Notes: generated by a model not told the origin, from the sequence alone. A stretch of DNA of 64,000 bases from Alphaproteobacteria bacterium (GCA_016869675.1 VGDP01000011.1:1-64000); one strand, 5' to 3'; numbered from the stretch's first letter, positions 10,506 to 20,893 are shown. Made by a program: numbers and translations.

Positions 10506-11460
10506 GCGGAACGACGACGTTGCGCAGGGGCTGGCCGGCCATCCAGCGTTCCAGATTGTCGGCGAACAGATCGGCGAAGCGCGTCGCCCAACCGATCACC
10601 TGGTCGGAGCAGTGGGGAGTGATCAGCACGCGCGGGCACGACCAAAGCGGGCTTGTCGGCGGCAGGGGCTCGGTCTCGAACACGTCGAGATAGGCCGCGC
10701 GCAGGCGGCCCGCCGCCAGCGCGGCGGCCAGCGCGGTTTCGTCGATCACGGCGCCGCGCGACGTGTTGATCAGCATGGCGTCGGCCTTCATGGCGGCGAG
10801 CGCTGGGCCGTCTATCAGGTGCCGCGTCGCGGGGCCGAGGCGCACGTGCAGGCTGACCACGTCGGCCTTGGGCAACAGGTCGGGCAGGGCGGCAAGGTCG
10901 TGCATGGCGTCGACCGAGGGATGCGGCGCCGCGCTCGAGCGCACGCCGAGCACGCGCATGCTGAAGGCCTTGGCGAGGTCAGCCACGCGGCCGCCGATCG
11001 CGCCGACGCCGACCACCAGCAGCGTCTGGTCGCGCAGCGGCCTGAAATCGGCCGAACGCCAGGCCCGCGTCGGTTGCATATCGCGGTAGGCGAACAACCC
11101 GGCGTTCAAGGACGCTATGGCCGCCATCACGGTCTCAGCCAGGAACGGCGCCAGCACGCCGACCGAGTTGGTCACCGTGACGCGGGCCGGGTCCCACGGC
11201 AGCAGGTGTTCGTAGCCAGACCCGCCCACGTGCACCCAGCGCACTGACGGGCAGGTGACGGTCGCGTGATGGTTGGGGCCGGCGAAGGTGCTCGTCTTGT
11301 AGACGAGCACCACATCGGGCTCTTCGGCGGCGAGCCGCGCCGGCAGGACGTCCAGATTGCCGACGACCGAGATGGAAAGGCGGGGAAAGCGGGCCCGCAG
11401 GGCTGGGGCGATGGCCTCCGGCTGGTCGTAGACGACCATGACGCGGGGCGGCGGGGTCAC
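10480..11460 (-). CDS. D-isomer-specific 2-hydroxyacid dehydrogenase (glyoxylate/hydroxypyruvate reductase type)
   Basis: About 326 aa. A Rossmann NAD(P)-binding segment LLVVGVGAIGGRVADLAKAF lies at ~140, and the catalytic set is INTSRGAVIDE (Arg), FETEPL (Glu) and ITPHCSD (His). The N-terminal half has the GGSGYEHL substrate loop, and LAETVMAAI is typical of the GhrA/GyaR branch. GTG 11460, 4 bp after the lipB stop, or ATG 11439 are possible starts; both are downstream of lipB, implying cotranscription. The physiological 2-oxoacid is not determinable from sequence. Confidence 0.87.
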   Translation of the reverse strand: MTPPPRVMVVYDQPEAIAPALRARFPRLSISVVGNLDVLPARLAAEEPDVVLVYKTSTFAGPNHHATVTCPSVRWVHVGGSGYEHLLPWDPARVTVTNSVGVLAPFLAETVMAAIASLNAGLFAYRDMQPTRAWRSADFRPLRDQTLLVVGVGAIGGRVADLAKAFSMRVLGVRSSAAPHPSVDAMHDLAALPDLLPKADVVSLHVRLGPATRHLIDGPALAAMKADAMLINTSRGAVIDETALAAALAAGRLRAAYLDVFETEPLPPTSPLWSCPRVLITPHCSDQVIGWATRFADLFADNLERWMAGQPLRNVVVPPSERLGVG

Positions 11461-11464
11461 GGTG

Positions 11465-12130
11465 TCAGCCGAAGATCGCGGGGAAGGTACAGGCCAGGGC
11501 GTCGTCGGCTTCGGCCATGGTCGTAGGGCGGCCCAGGTCGGCCAGGGACGTGACGCTATGGTCGGCAATGCCGCACGGCACGATGCCACGGTAGTGCCCG
11601 AGGTCCGGCGCCACGTTCAGCGCCACACCGTGGTAGCTGACCCAGCGGCGCACGCGCACGCCGATGGCCGCGATCTTGGCCTCGCTGGCGCCCTTGGCGA
11701 CCCAGATGCCGACGCGGCCTTCGCGGCGGAACGCCTCGACGCCGAGGCGCGCCAGGGTGGCGATCAGCCAGGCCTCCAGATCGTGCACATAGCTGCGCAG
11801 GTCGCGCCCGCGCGCTTCCAGGTCGAGCATGACGTAGGCCACGCGCTGCCCGGGGCCGTGGTACGTGTAGCGTCCGCCGCGCCCGGTGCGGTGCACGGGC
11901 AGCAGGTCCGGGTTCAGGAGTTCGATCGCGTCGGCGCTGGTGCCGGCGGTGTAGAGCGGCGGGTGCTCGACCAGCCAGACGAGTTCCTGAGCGGAGCCGG
12001 TGCGGATCGCGGCGGCGCGTGCCTCCATGGTGGTGACGGCGTCGCCGTAGGCCACCAACCCTTCGGCGGTCCGCCATTCCGGCGGTTGACGCGGGCCGGT
12101 GCGAAGCTCCGACGTGGCCAGTTGCGGCAT
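11465..12130 (-). CDS. lipB: Octanoyl-[acyl carrier protein]:protein N-octanoyltransferase
   Basis: 221 aa from ATG 12128-12130. Diagnostic motifs are [28 protein letters not shown], the [23 protein letters not shown] block and GIVPCGI with the catalytic cysteine. The enzyme transfers octanoate from ACP to lipoyl domains (PDH, OGDH, GcvH). The long open extension upstream of 12130 runs antisense through the tRNA-Leu gene and is not coding. Confidence 0.95.
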   Translation of the reverse strand: MPQLATSELRTGPRQPPEWRTAEGLVAYGDAVTTMEARAAAIRTGSAQELVWLVEHPPLYTAGTSADAIELLNPDLLPVHRTGRGGRYTYHGPGQRVAYVMLDLEARGRDLRSYVHDLEAWLIATLARLGVEAFRREGRVGIWVAKGASEAKIAAIGVRVRRWVSYHGVALNVAPDLGHYRGIVPCGIADHSVTSLADLGRPTTMAEADDALACTFPAIFG

Positions 12131-12170
12131 GGTCCGGGATTTGTTATCCGAGGCGCCTGCCCGAGATCGT

Positions 12171-12257
12171 GCGGTCGTGGCGGAACTGGCAGACGCGCAG
12201 CGTTGAGGTCGCTGTTCCCGAAAGGGAGTGGAAGTTCGAGTCTTCTCGACCGCACCA
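12171..12257 (+). tRNA. tRNA-Leu (anticodon GAG)
   Basis: 87 nt including encoded CCA. Acceptor GCGGTCG pairs with CGACCGC. The anticodon stem CAGCG/CGCTG encloses the loop TTGAGGT, giving anticodon GAG. A long variable arm (TTCCCGAAAGGGAG) marks a class II tRNA. T-arm GGAAG-TTCGAGT-CTTCT folds correctly. It reads CUC/CUU codons. It sits head-to-head with lipB and just before maeB; no integrase is adjacent. Confidence 0.96.
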
Positions 12258-12326
12258 CATGCTTGCAGGCCCGTCGGCTCCCACCCGGGCGCCGACCATC
12301 GCCGATGGTGCACCCGAGCGCGTGAC

Positions 12327-12332
12327 TATACT
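12327..12332 (+). promoter_or_regulatory. Possible -10 box (TATACT) for maeB
   Basis: TATACT lies 31 bp before the maeB ATG, in the only intergenic space between tRNA-Leu and maeB. No convincing -35 hexamer is seen at the standard spacing. An AGGAGG ribosome-binding site stands about 7 bases before ATG 12364. Confidence 0.3.
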
Positions 12333-12363
12333 GCGCCGCGCGTGGTGGCGGTAGGAGGCGTCG

Positions 12364-14676
12364 ATGGCCGAGGACGTGAAGCAAGCGGCGCTCGAATACC
12401 ACCGGCGGCCCAAGCCCGGAAAACTCGGCATCCACCCGACCAAGCCGCTTGCCAACCAGCGCGACCTGGCGCTCGCCTACTCGCCCGGCGTGGCCGCGGC
12501 GTGCGACGCCATCGTCGCCGACCCGGCCGCCGCCTACGACGTCACCATCAAGGCCAACCTGGTGGCGGTGGTGACCAACGGCACGGCCGTGCTGGGTCTC
12601 GGGCCGATCGGGCCGCTGGCCGCCAAGCCCGTGATGGAGGGCAAGGCGGTCCTGTTCAAGAAGTTCGCCAACATCGACGTCTTCGACCTGGAGGTGGACG
12701 AGCACGATCCCGACCGATTCGTCGATCACGTCGCGGCCATGGCGCCCACCTTCGGCGCGATCAACCTGGAGGACATTAAGGCGCCCGAGTGCTTCGAGAT
12801 CGAACGCAAGCTGCAGGAACGGCTGAACATCCCGGTGTTCCATGACGACCAGCACGGCACCGCGATCTGCGTGGGCGCGGCCGTGCTCAACGGCTTGCGC
12901 GTCGTCGGCAAGGCGATCGACAAGGTCAAGCTGGTCACCTCGGGCGCGGGCGCCGCCGGGCTCGCCTGCCTCAACCTGCTGCTGGAACTGGGCCTCCGGC
13001 GCGAGAACGTCATCGTCACCGACAAGTTCGGTGTCGTCTACCGGGGCCGCATCGAGGAGATGGACCCGCACAAGGCCGCCTTCGCCCGCGACACGCTCGC
13101 GCGCACCCTGGCGGAGGCGATCCAGGGCGCCGACGTGTTCCTCGGCCTGTCGGCGTGCGGAGTGCTCAAGGCCGCCATGGTGAAGACCATGGCCGAGAAG
13201 CCGCTGATCCTGGCGCTCGCCAACCCGGTGCCAGAGATCATGCCCGACGAGGCGCGCGCCGCGCGGCCCGACGCTATCATCGCCACGGGGCGGTCGGACT
13301 TCCCGAACCAGGTCAACAACGTCCTCTGCTTTCCATTTATCTTCCGTGGCGCGCTGGACGTGGGCGCGACGTGCGTCAACACGGCCATGAAGCTGGCCTG
13401 CGTGCGCGCCATCGCCGATCTGACCATCGCCGAGGTGTCGGACGTGGTCGCTGCGGCGTACGGCGGCTCGCGCCTGAAGTTCGGTCCTGACTACATCCTG
13501 CCCAAGCCGTTCGACCCGCGCCTCATCGTGCACGTGCCGCCGGCCGTGGCCGAGGCAGCCATGGCCAGCGGCGTCGCCACGCGCCCGCTGGCCAGCCTGG
13601 ACGCCTACAAGGAGGAAATGACGCGGCTCGCGTTCCGCACCGGCCACGTCATGCGCTCGATCTTCGGGCGCGCCAAGGCGAACCCCAAGCGGGTGGTCTA
13701 CGCCGAGGGCGAGGAACCGCGCGTGCTACAGGCGGTGCAGACCGCGGTCGACGAAGGTTTCGTCGTGCCCGTGCTGATCGGGCGCCGCCGCGTGGTGGCC
13801 GCGCGTATCGGCAAGCTGGGGCTGCGGCTGAAACCGGGGGTGTCTTTCGAATTGTGCGATCCCGAGGACGACCCCCGCTACAAGCAGTACTGGAAGCTCT
13901 ACCATTCGATCATGCAACGCCGGGGCGTGACCCAGGCCAAGGCGCGCGCCATCGTACACACCGACCCCACGGTCATTGCGGCGCTGATGGTCCGGCGCGG
14001 CGAGGCCGACGCCATGATCGCCGGCCCGGTCGGCTCGTTCCCCGAGCATCTGGAGGATGTGCTCGATGTGATCGGGCTGGAGCCGGGCGTGCGCCACGCC
14101 GCGGCCATGAAGCTGATGCTGCTCGACAAGGGCACGATCTTCCTGGCCGACACCAACGTGACCTACGACCCCGACGCCGACGAGATCGCCGACGTCACGG
14201 TGCGCGCGGCCGAGGTTGTGCGCCGCTTCGGCATCGAGCCGAAGGTCGCTCTGCTGTCCCATTCGACGTTCGGCAGCCACGACACACCCTCGGCGCTCAA
14301 GATGCGCGCGGCGCTGACCGCGATCCGCGCGCGCGAGCCCGCGCTCGAGATCGACGGCGAGATGGACGGCGATGCGGCGCTCAACCCGGCGATCCGCGAG
14401 GAACTGTTGCCATCCTCCACGCTCTCGGGCACGGCCAACCTGCTGATCGCGCCGTCGCTGGATGCTGCCTCGATCGCGTTCACGCTGATCCGCCAACTCG
14501 GCAACGGCCTGACGGTCGGCCCGATGCTGCTGGGCGTCGCGGCGGCGGCGTACGTGGCGAAGCCCCCGGTCACGGTGCGCGGCATCCTGAACCTCAGCGC
14601 CTTCGCGGTCGTCGACGCCCAGGTGCGCGCCACGACGCCGTCACCGAAGCCGAAGCGCCGTGCCAGGGCCCACTGA
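12364..14676 (+). CDS. maeB: NADP-dependent malic enzyme with C-terminal phosphotransacetylase-like domain
   Basis: 770 aa, the full hybrid MaeB length. The malic enzyme part (~1-430) carries [29 protein letters not shown] (metal/malate site), the [15 protein letters not shown] nucleotide fold and SDFPNQVNN. The PTA-like part (~435-760) has [43 protein letters not shown] and LNPAIRE; in characterised MaeB proteins this part is regulatory (acetyl-CoA sensing) rather than catalytic. It decarboxylates malate to pyruvate, yielding NADPH. ATG follows AGGAGG. Its 3' end overlaps the mgtE frame. Confidence 0.95.
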   Translation: MAEDVKQAALEYHRRPKPGKLGIHPTKPLANQRDLALAYSPGVAAACDAIVADPAAAYDVTIKANLVAVVTNGTAVLGLGPIGPLAAKPVMEGKAVLFKKFANIDVFDLEVDEHDPDRFVDHVAAMAPTFGAINLEDIKAPECFEIERKLQERLNIPVFHDDQHGTAICVGAAVLNGLRVVGKAIDKVKLVTSGAGAAGLACLNLLLELGLRRENVIVTDKFGVVYRGRIEEMDPHKAAFARDTLARTLAEAIQGADVFLGLSACGVLKAAMVKTMAEKPLILALANPVPEIMPDEARAARPDAIIATGRSDFPNQVNNVLCFPFIFRGALDVGATCVNTAMKLACVRAIADLTIAEVSDVVAAAYGGSRLKFGPDYILPKPFDPRLIVHVPPAVAEAAMASGVATRPLASLDAYKEEMTRLAFRTGHVMRSIFGRAKANPKRVVYAEGEEPRVLQAVQTAVDEGFVVPVLIGRRRVVAARIGKLGLRLKPGVSFELCDPEDDPRYKQYWKLYHSIMQRRGVTQAKARAIVHTDPTVIAALMVRRGEADAMIAGPVGSFPEHLEDVLDVIGLEPGVRHAAAMKLMLLDKGTIFLADTNVTYDPDADEIADVTVRAAEVVRRFGIEPKVALLSHSTFGSHDTPSALKMRAALTAIRAREPALEIDGEMDGDAALNPAIREELLPSSTLSGTANLLIAPSLDAASIAFTLIRQLGNGLTVGPMLLGVAAAAYVAKPPVTVRGILNLSAFAVVDAQVRATTPSPKPKRRARAH

Positions 14677-16060
14677 CGGCGCGGCCACCTGGCGGCCGCG
14701 CGGCCGCGCCGGCGAGCGCGCCGCGCTCGACAACGCGCTCGTGCGCGATGTCGAGGCGGCCATCGCGACCGGGGACATGGCGGCCATCGCGGCCCTGGTC
14801 GAGGGGCTGCACGAAGCCGACCGCGCCGACCTCTTGGAACAGGTTTCGCCCGATCAGCGAGCGTTCCTGGTCGAGCAGTGGCGCGAGGGCTTCGACGCCG
14901 AGATCCTGCCCTACCTCGACGAGCAGGTGCGCGACGAGGTCGTCCGCCTGCTGCCGCGCGAGACGCTGATCCGCGCGGTCGGCGAGCTCGAGACCGACGA
15001 CGCCGTCTACGTCATCGAAGGCCTAGCGCCGGACGAACGGCAAGAGTTGCTTGACGCCCTTCCGGCGCCCGAGCGCGCGGTGCTGCAGGAAGGCCTGACG
15101 TTCGAGGAGGAATCGGCCGGCCGGCTGATGCGGCGCGAGGTGGTGACGGCGCCGGCCTACTGGTCGGTCGGCCACGTGATCGACTATCTGCGCGCGGCGG
15201 CCGACGACCTGCCGGAGGAGTTCTACGACGTCTTCGTCGTCGACCCGCAGCGCCGCCCCGTCGGCACCGTCTCGCTGGCTAAACTGATCCGCACCCACCG
15301 CCCGGCCATCGTGCGCGACATCATGGACGCCGAGCCTCACCTGGTGCGGCTCGACATGGACCAGGAGGAAGTCGCCTACCTGTTCAGCCAGTACGGCCTG
15401 ACCTCGGCCGCCGTGGTCGATGGCGCCGGGCGGCTGGTCGGCGTGATCACCCACGACGACGTGACCGAGGTCATCGAGGAGGAAGCCGAGGAGGACATCC
15501 TGCACTTGGGCGGCGTCGGCGACACCGACTTCCGCGATCCCGTGGTGCGCACGGCGCGCAAGCGTTTCGTCTGGCTGTTCTGCAACCTGGGTACGGCGCT
15601 GGCGGCGTCGTTCGTCATCGGGCTTTTCCACCACGCGATCGCCGAGATTGTGGCGCTCGCCGCTCTCATGCCGATCGTGGCGGCGATCGGCGGCAACGCC
15701 GGGACCCAGGCCATGACGGTGGCGGTGCGCGCGCTCGCCACCCGCGATCTCACGCCGGCCAACGCCACGGCCACGTTGCGCAAGGAATTGGGCGTCGCGC
15801 TGATCAACGGCGGTCTCTGCGCCTTGCTCATGGGCGTCATCACCTGGGGTCGGTTCCACGATTGGCAGCTCGCTGGCGTGATGGCCGCCGCCATGGTCGC
15901 CAATCTGCTGATGGCCGGGCTGGCCGGCGCCCTGACGCCGATCATGCTGACGCGTCTGGGCATCGACCCGGCACCCGCCTCGGGCGTGTTCGTCACCGCC
16001 GTGACCGACATCGTCGGGTTCTTCGCCTTCCTCGGCCTGGCCACCCTGCTGTTGTTGTGA
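14660..16060 (+). CDS. mgtE: Magnesium transporter MgtE
   Basis: About 466 aa. The N-terminal superhelical MgtE_N domain (~25-135, LLPRETLIRAVGELETDDAVYVIEGL) is followed by two CBS domains (~150-270, with ITHDDVTEVIEEEAEEDI acidic Mg-sensing residues) and a five-helix membrane domain (~300-466; IGGNAGTQAM is the conserved pore motif). The GTG at 14660 overlaps maeB by 17 bp; GTG codons further in (about 14740) are alternatives because residues 1-25 are not conserved. It is a cytoplasmic-gated Mg2+ channel of the inner membrane. Confidence 0.92.
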   Translation: MPGPTDGAATWRPRGRAGERAALDNALVRDVEAAIATGDMAAIAALVEGLHEADRADLLEQVSPDQRAFLVEQWREGFDAEILPYLDEQVRDEVVRLLPRETLIRAVGELETDDAVYVIEGLAPDERQELLDALPAPERAVLQEGLTFEEESAGRLMRREVVTAPAYWSVGHVIDYLRAAADDLPEEFYDVFVVDPQRRPVGTVSLAKLIRTHRPAIVRDIMDAEPHLVRLDMDQEEVAYLFSQYGLTSAAVVDGAGRLVGVITHDDVTEVIEEEAEEDILHLGGVGDTDFRDPVVRTARKRFVWLFCNLGTALAASFVIGLFHHAIAEIVALAALMPIVAAIGGNAGTQAMTVAVRALATRDLTPANATATLRKELGVALINGGLCALLMGVITWGRFHDWQLAGVMAAAMVANLLMAGLAGALTPIMLTRLGIDPAPASGVFVTAVTDIVGFFAFLGLATLLLL

Positions 16061-16073
16061 TGTGGAGCCCGCG

Positions 16074-16553
16074 ATGAGCACGCCGCCCCCAGCCTGGGTG
16101 CGCTTTCGGCACCAGCCGGTGGACCCCCACTATGCGAAGCGCATGACCGTCGAGGACGGAAAGGGGCGCGCGCTCGGCGTGCTGGGCGTGACCATGGACG
16201 GATTCGGCCCCGGCTGGTGCCAACTGCGTCTGCCGTTTCGCGTTGAGGTCACCAACGAGGCCGGCATCATGCACGGCGGCATGATCGGGTTCCTGGCGGA
16301 CGACGCGGCGGGCTTCGCCGCGTTCTCCCTGCTGCCCGAGGGTCAATCGCCCCGCACCATCGAGTAAAAGATCAACTTCTTGGCCCCGGTCACCGGTGGC
16401 GCGCTGGTCGCGCGCGCCCAGGTCGTGCGTTCGGGCCGCAGCGTCGCCGTGATCGAGGTTGCGCTAGCCCAGGTGGACGATGGTCCGGAGCGGGCCGTCG
16501 CCGTCGCGCTGGTGACCATGATGCACTTGGTCGAGCGCTCGGCCGCCGGCTGA
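16074..16553 (+). pseudogene. PaaI-type hotdog thioesterase with in-frame TAA
   Basis: The 160-codon frame has the PaaI/DUF4442 signature NEAGIMHGGMIGFLADDAAGFAAFS at ~63-87. TAA 16365-16367 (codon 98) falls in RTIE-stop-KINFLAPVTGG, where relatives have E(Y/F)KINFLAP; a single TAC-to-TAA change would explain it. The second half is intact to TGA 16551. It sits 13 bp after mgtE. Expected role was hydrolysis of aryl- or acyl-CoA; the protein is now cut inside the fold. Confidence 0.85.
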
Positions 16554-16557
16554 GCGC

Positions 16558-17512
16558 CTATTGGGGCGCGGGCAGCAGGACGCCTTCAAGGACGTCCACA
16601 ATCGTGCGCTTGGAGTCGTCGATCAGGTAGACCTCGTCGTCCACCAGCAGAAGCTCGGCGTCCTGCCACAGCGACCCCAGCGCGGCCAGCCGGTCGGCCG
16701 GCAAGAGTTCGCCCAACCCCTGGGGCAGTTCGTCGTCCTCGCTTTCGGGTCCGCCATAGAGCACGCGGGCGCTGGCCGGCAGGCCATCGAAGGCGCGCTC
16801 GCAGCTCGACGGCTTGGGCTGCCGGCCGGGCTGCGTGTCGGGCAGCCAGACCCGGCACTTGCCGGGTGGCGGCATGAACTCCGGGGGGATGCCTTCGATG
16901 TAGCCGCTGCCGCGCCGGCGCAGAGCCTGCTGGCGCAGCTTCGCGGCTCCCTTGCCGAGCGATTCGTCTTAGGTTGGATTGCCGCTCTCCTCGACGGTCG
17001 CCTCGGAGTGCCGCTTGCTCTGCACCGTCAGGCGCTTGACCTCCTGTTTGGTCGCCTCGCGCGCCGTGGCGTAGTAGCCGCGGATCACGTTCTCCTGGAC
17101 GGCCTCGAACAGCCGGCGCGCCGCGTCGCCGTAGACCAGCCGCGCGCCGGCGGGCACGTCGAGCGCCACGCTGGCGCAATCGGTGGGTGGCGGCTGGTGG
17201 CCGGGCGGCGTGTCGGGCAGCCAGACGCGGCATAGGCCCGGCGGCGGCAAGTGGCCCGGCTGGATGCCCTGGACCCAGCCCTTCTTCTTACCCTTGCCCT
17301 TGGCCTTCGACTTGCCCTGGGCGGTCTGCCCGGCGTCGTCCCCGTCTGGCGACGCGCGCTGGGCCTCGTAGTACTCGCGGATGAGACGCTTCTTGATCTC
17401 GTCGAAGATCGCCTCGACGACCGCATCGCCGCCCTGGGCGACGTCCGTTTTCTGGGGCTAGGGTAGCGACCGGAGCGAGAGCAAGGAGGGCGATGGTTAG
17501 GATCCTCAACAC
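16558..17512 (-). pseudogene. Secreted protein with duplicated PPPGxCRVWLPDTxPGxQP...C motif; frameshift and TAA
   Basis: GTG 17512 begins a signal peptide (VLRILTIALLALAPVATLA). Near 17440-17458 the coding frame changes, and GDAVVEAIFDEIKKRLIREYYE continues, followed by a Lys/Gly-rich stretch and the first motif copy (PPPGLCRVWLPDTPPGHQP, then PTDC). A helical segment (RRLFEAVQENVIRGYYATAREATKQEVKRL) ends at TAA 16969-16971. The same frame resumes with DESLGKGAAKLRQQA and a second motif copy (PPPGKCRVWLPDTQPGRQP, then SSC). I do not recognise a characterised family. The repeated Cys-Trp-Cys units suggest a small disulfide-linked periplasmic module. Confidence 0.65.
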
Positions 17513-17550
17513 GGCTGCCTCTCTGGGCCTCGGTCGTCTAAGATGACCGT

Positions 17551-18723
17551 GTGATCCGTAACGACTTCCCATCCCTGCGCTTCGACCTGGGCGAGACCGC
17601 CGACATGGTACGCGACTCGGTGCGTTCCTTCGCCGCCGCCGAGATCGCGCCGCGCGCGGCCGCGATCGACCGGGACAACGCGTTTCCCATGGATCTGTGG
17701 CGCAAGTTGGGCGACCTGGGGATCCTCGGCATTACGGTCGAGCCCGAGTGGGGCGGTGCCGGGCTCGGCTACCGCGAGCATGTCGTCGCCATGGAGGAGC
17801 TGAGCCGCGCCTCGGCCGCGATCGCGCTCAGCTACGGCGCGCATTCGAACCTGTGCGTCAACCAGCTCCGGCGCTTGGGCACGGATGACCAGAAGCAGCG
17901 CTACCTGCCCGGACTGATCGACGGCAGCCGCATCGGAGCCCTGGCCATGAGCGAGGCGGGCGCCGGGTCCGACGTGGTCGGCATGAAGTTGCGCGCGGCG
18001 CGCAAGGGCGACCGCTGGGTGCTGGATGGCACCAAGATGTGGATCACCAACGGCCCCGACGCGGACGTGCTGGTGGTCTACGCCAAGACCGATCCGGACG
18101 CCGGCAAGCACGGCATCAGCGCCTTCCTGATCGAGAAGGGGTTCAGGGGCTTCGGTGCCTCGCCCAAGCTCGACAAGCTCGGCATGCGCGGCTCGAACAC
18201 GGCCGAGCTGGTGTTCGAGGGCTGCGAGGTCCCGGCCGAGAACCTGCTGGGCGAGGAGGGCGGTGGCGTCAAGGTGCTGATGAGCGGGCTCGACTACGAG
18301 CGTGCGGTGCTGGCCGGCGGGCCGCTGGGAATCATGCAGGCGTGCCTTGACGTGGTGGTGCCCTACGTCCACGACCGCAGGCAGTTCGGCCGGCCGATCG
18401 GCGAGTTCCAGCTGATCCAGGGCAAGCTGGCCGACATGTACACGACGCTCGGCTACTGCCGGTCCTACGTCTATGCGGTGGCCGCCGCGTGCGACCGGGG
18501 CGAGGTGACGCGCAAGGACGCGGCGGGCGCGATCCTGGTCGCCGCCGAACGGGCGACCTGGATGGCGCTCGAGGCGATCCAGTGCCTGGGCGGCAACGGC
18601 TACATCAACGACTATCCCACTGGCCGTCTGCTGCGCGACGCCAAGCTCTACGAGATCGGCGCCGGTACGTCGGAGATCCGCCGCATGCTGATCGGCCGTG
18701 AACTGTTCGAGGAGACGCGGTGA
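17551..18723 (+). CDS. ivd: Isovaleryl-CoA dehydrogenase-type acyl-CoA dehydrogenase
   Basis: 390 aa. ACAD signatures are [38 protein letters not shown] and [35 protein letters not shown]. The catalytic Glu lies in [11 protein letters not shown] at about residue 250, the position characteristic of isovaleryl-CoA dehydrogenase rather than of short-chain ACADs. It oxidises isovaleryl-CoA in leucine degradation with FAD, passing electrons to ETF. GTG start. Its TGA overlaps the GTG of the thiolase gene. Methylcrotonyl-CoA carboxylase and HMG-CoA lyase are not in the window, so the leucine assignment rests on sequence type. Confidence 0.88.
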   Translation: MIRNDFPSLRFDLGETADMVRDSVRSFAAAEIAPRAAAIDRDNAFPMDLWRKLGDLGILGITVEPEWGGAGLGYREHVVAMEELSRASAAIALSYGAHSNLCVNQLRRLGTDDQKQRYLPGLIDGSRIGALAMSEAGAGSDVVGMKLRAARKGDRWVLDGTKMWITNGPDADVLVVYAKTDPDAGKHGISAFLIEKGFRGFGASPKLDKLGMRGSNTAELVFEGCEVPAENLLGEEGGGVKVLMSGLDYERAVLAGGPLGIMQACLDVVVPYVHDRRQFGRPIGEFQLIQGKLADMYTTLGYCRSYVYAVAAACDRGEVTRKDAAGAILVAAERATWMALEAIQCLGGNGYINDYPTGRLLRDAKLYEIGAGTSEIRRMLIGRELFEETR

Positions 18724-19904
18724 AGCCTTCTGACATCGTCGTCGTCGGCGCGAAGCGGACTCCGATCGGCGGGTTCCAGGGTGCGCTGAAGGACGTGGCC
18801 GCGCCGGCGCTGGGCGGCGCGGCGATCCGCGCCGCGTTGGCGGACGCCGGCGTGTCCGGCGTGACGGTCGGCGAAGTGCTCATGGGCTGCGTGCTGCCGG
18901 CCGGGCTCGGCCAGGCGCCGGCGCGCCAGGCGGCGCTGGCCGGCGGCATTCCCGAGGCGATCGGCGCCACCACGATCAACAAGATGTGCGGCAGCGGCAT
19001 GAAGGCCGTGATGCTGGGCCACGACCTGATCCGCGCCGGCTCGGCCGAGGTGGTCGTGGCCGGCGGGCTCGAAAGCATGTCGAACGCACCCTACCTGCTG
19101 GACCGCGCGCGCGCCGGCTACCGCATGGGCCACGGCCGGGTGATCGACCACATGTTCCTCGACGGGCTGGAGGACGCGTACGACAAGGGCCGCCTGATGG
19201 GCACCTTCGCCGAGGACACGGCCGAGGCCTACCAGTTCACTCGCGAGGAGCAGGACGCCTTCGCCGTCGAATCGCTCGTACGCGCCCGCCGGGCCAACGA
19301 GGACGGCACGTTCGCCGCGGAGACCGCGCCCGTGACGGTCAAGGGCCGCAAGGGCGAGGCGGTCGTGACGCGCGACGAGCAGCCGTTCGCCGCCGATCTA
19401 GCGCGGATTTCGTCGCTCAAGCCCGCGTTCCGCGACGGCGGCACGGTGACCGCCGCCAACGCGTCGTCGATCTCGGACGGCGCCGCCGCGCTGGTGCTGA
19501 CGGACATGGCGACGGCCGAGAAGCGGGACCTGCGGATGCGTGCGCGCATCGTCGGCCACGCCACACACGCCCAGGCGCCGGCCTGGTTCACCACGGCGCC
19601 CATCGGGACGATCCGGTCGCTGCTTGACCGGGTGGGGTGGCGCGCGGCCGACATTGACCTGTGGGAGATCAACGAGGCGTTCGCGGTGGTGACCATGGCG
19701 GCGATGCGCGATCTCGACCTGCCCCACGACCGGGTCAACGTCAACGGCGGCGCCTGCGCGCTCGGCCACCCGATCGGCGCCTCGGGCGCCCGCATTCTCG
19801 TCACCCTGCTGGCCGCCATGGAACGGGCGGACGCGCGTCGCGGCGTCGCCGCGCTGTGCATCGGTGGGGGCGAAGCCACAGCCCTAGCCCTAGAAAGGAC
19901 CTGA
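18720..19904 (+). CDS. Acetyl-CoA C-acetyltransferase (thiolase)
   Basis: 394 aa. Nucleophilic Cys is in [10 protein letters not shown] (about residue 90), the conserved His in [13 protein letters not shown] and the second Cys in [19 protein letters not shown] is also present. Length and motifs match biosynthetic/degradative thiolase II (AtoB/PhaA). It overlaps ivd by 4 bp (GTGA), so the two are coupled. It interconverts acetoacetyl-CoA and acetyl-CoA, the last step expected after leucine/ketone-body breakdown. Confidence 0.92.
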   Translation: MKPSDIVVVGAKRTPIGGFQGALKDVAAPALGGAAIRAALADAGVSGVTVGEVLMGCVLPAGLGQAPARQAALAGGIPEAIGATTINKMCGSGMKAVMLGHDLIRAGSAEVVVAGGLESMSNAPYLLDRARAGYRMGHGRVIDHMFLDGLEDAYDKGRLMGTFAEDTAEAYQFTREEQDAFAVESLVRARRANEDGTFAAETAPVTVKGRKGEAVVTRDEQPFAADLARISSLKPAFRDGGTVTAANASSISDGAAALVLTDMATAEKRDLRMRARIVGHATHAQAPAWFTTAPIGTIRSLLDRVGWRAADIDLWEINEAFAVVTMAAMRDLDLPHDRVNVNGGACALGHPIGASGARILVTLLAAMERADARRGVAALCIGGGEATALALERT

Positions 19905-19905
19905 C

Positions 19906-20286
19906 ATGCGACGCTTGATCTCCTCCGGCTCCAGCTTCGAGGCCGTCGCCGGCTACAGCCGCGCGGTCGTGGATGGCGATTGGGTGTGGTTGTCGGGCAC
20001 CACGGGCATGAACTACGCCAAAGGCACGATCGCGGACGACGTGGCCGAGCAGACGCACCAGACGTTCCGCAACATCGACCGGGCGCTGGCCGCGGCGGGC
20101 TCCTCGCTCGCCGACGTGGTGCGCGTGTTCCTGATAATCACCAAGCAGGAGTACTTCAAGGTCGTGGCGCCGATCATGGGGCAATACTTCGGCGGCATCC
20201 GGCCGGCCTCGACGGGCATCGTCACCGAGTTGGTCGACCCGCGCATAAAGGTGGAGATCGAGGTCACGGCCAAGCGCCGGGTCTAG
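19906..20286 (+). CDS. RidA/YjgF/UK114-family protein
   Basis: 126 aa with the trimeric RidA fold: YSRAVVDGDWVWLSGTTG, then QTHQTFRNIDRALAAAGSSLADVVRVFLIITKQEYF and RPASTGIVTELVDPRIKVEIEVTA. It lies 1 bp after the thiolase stop, in the ivd operon. Canonical RidA deaminates reactive enamines using an Arg in the motif R(P)A; here IRPASTGI keeps that Arg. The operon context suggests a role tied to acyl-CoA or amino-acid catabolism, which is inference. Confidence 0.85.
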   Translation: MRRLISSGSSFEAVAGYSRAVVDGDWVWLSGTTGMNYAKGTIADDVAEQTHQTFRNIDRALAAAGSSLADVVRVFLIITKQEYFKVVAPIMGQYFGGIRPASTGIVTELVDPRIKVEIEVTAKRRV

Positions 20287-20290
20287 CGTC

Positions 20291-20878
20291 GTGCCGGGGA
20301 CGATCGATTTCTACTTCGACTTCTCGTCGCCTTACGGCTACTTCGCGAGCCTCGGGGTCGACGCCCTGGCCGCGCGCCACGGCCGCACGGCCGTCTGGCG
20401 GCCGATCCTGCTGGGCGTCGTGTTCAAGAGCACGGGCCAATCGCCGCTGCTTAACCAGCCGCTGCGCGGGCCCTACGCCCGGCACGACCTGGAGCGGACC
20501 GCGCGGCGGCTGGGTGTGCCCTACCGGCTGCCCGAGCCGTTCCCGGTCAACGCCATGGCGGCGAGCCGCGCGTTCTACTGGCTGCGGGACCGCGACCCGG
20601 CCGCTGCCCTGGCTTTCGCGCGGCGTATCTTCGCGGCGGTCTTCGTCGACGGGCGCGACATCGGCCCGCCGGCGGCGGTAATCGACTTGGCCGGTGTCGA
20701 GGGCCTGGCCGCCGCGCTGGAGGACCCGGCGGTCAAGGATCGCCTGCGCCGCGAGGTCGAGGCCGCGATGGAACGGGGCGTGTTCGGTTCGCCCACGATC
20801 GCCGTGGACGGCGAGCCGTTCTGGGGCTTTGACCGCTTCGCCGATGTCGAGCGGTGGCTCGCCACCGGCGGCTGGTAA
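20291..20878 (+). CDS. 2-hydroxychromene-2-carboxylate isomerase family (DsbA/GST-kappa fold)
   Basis: 195 aa. It starts GTIDFYFDFSSPYGYFAS, the DFxSPY(S/G)Y motif of HCCA isomerases and kappa GSTs, where Ser activates glutathione. The C-terminal RGVFGSPTIAVDGEPFWGFDR matches the cis-Pro loop and F(W)G(x)DR. GTG start 4 bp after the ridA stop places it last in the ivd-thiolase-ridA operon. It is glutathione dependent; the natural substrate is unknown and may not be chromene carboxylates. Confidence 0.85.
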   Translation: MPGTIDFYFDFSSPYGYFASLGVDALAARHGRTAVWRPILLGVVFKSTGQSPLLNQPLRGPYARHDLERTARRLGVPYRLPEPFPVNAMAASRAFYWLRDRDPAAALAFARRIFAAVFVDGRDIGPPAAVIDLAGVEGLAAALEDPAVKDRLRREVEAAMERGVFGSPTIAVDGEPFWGFDRFADVERWLATGGW

Positions 20879-20893
20879 GTTCCGGTTCGACGA

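Noticed and set aside
12171-12257. tRNA-Leu as an attachment site of an integrated element
   Set aside because: No integrase, no repeat of the tRNA 3' end within the window, and housekeeping genes on both sides.
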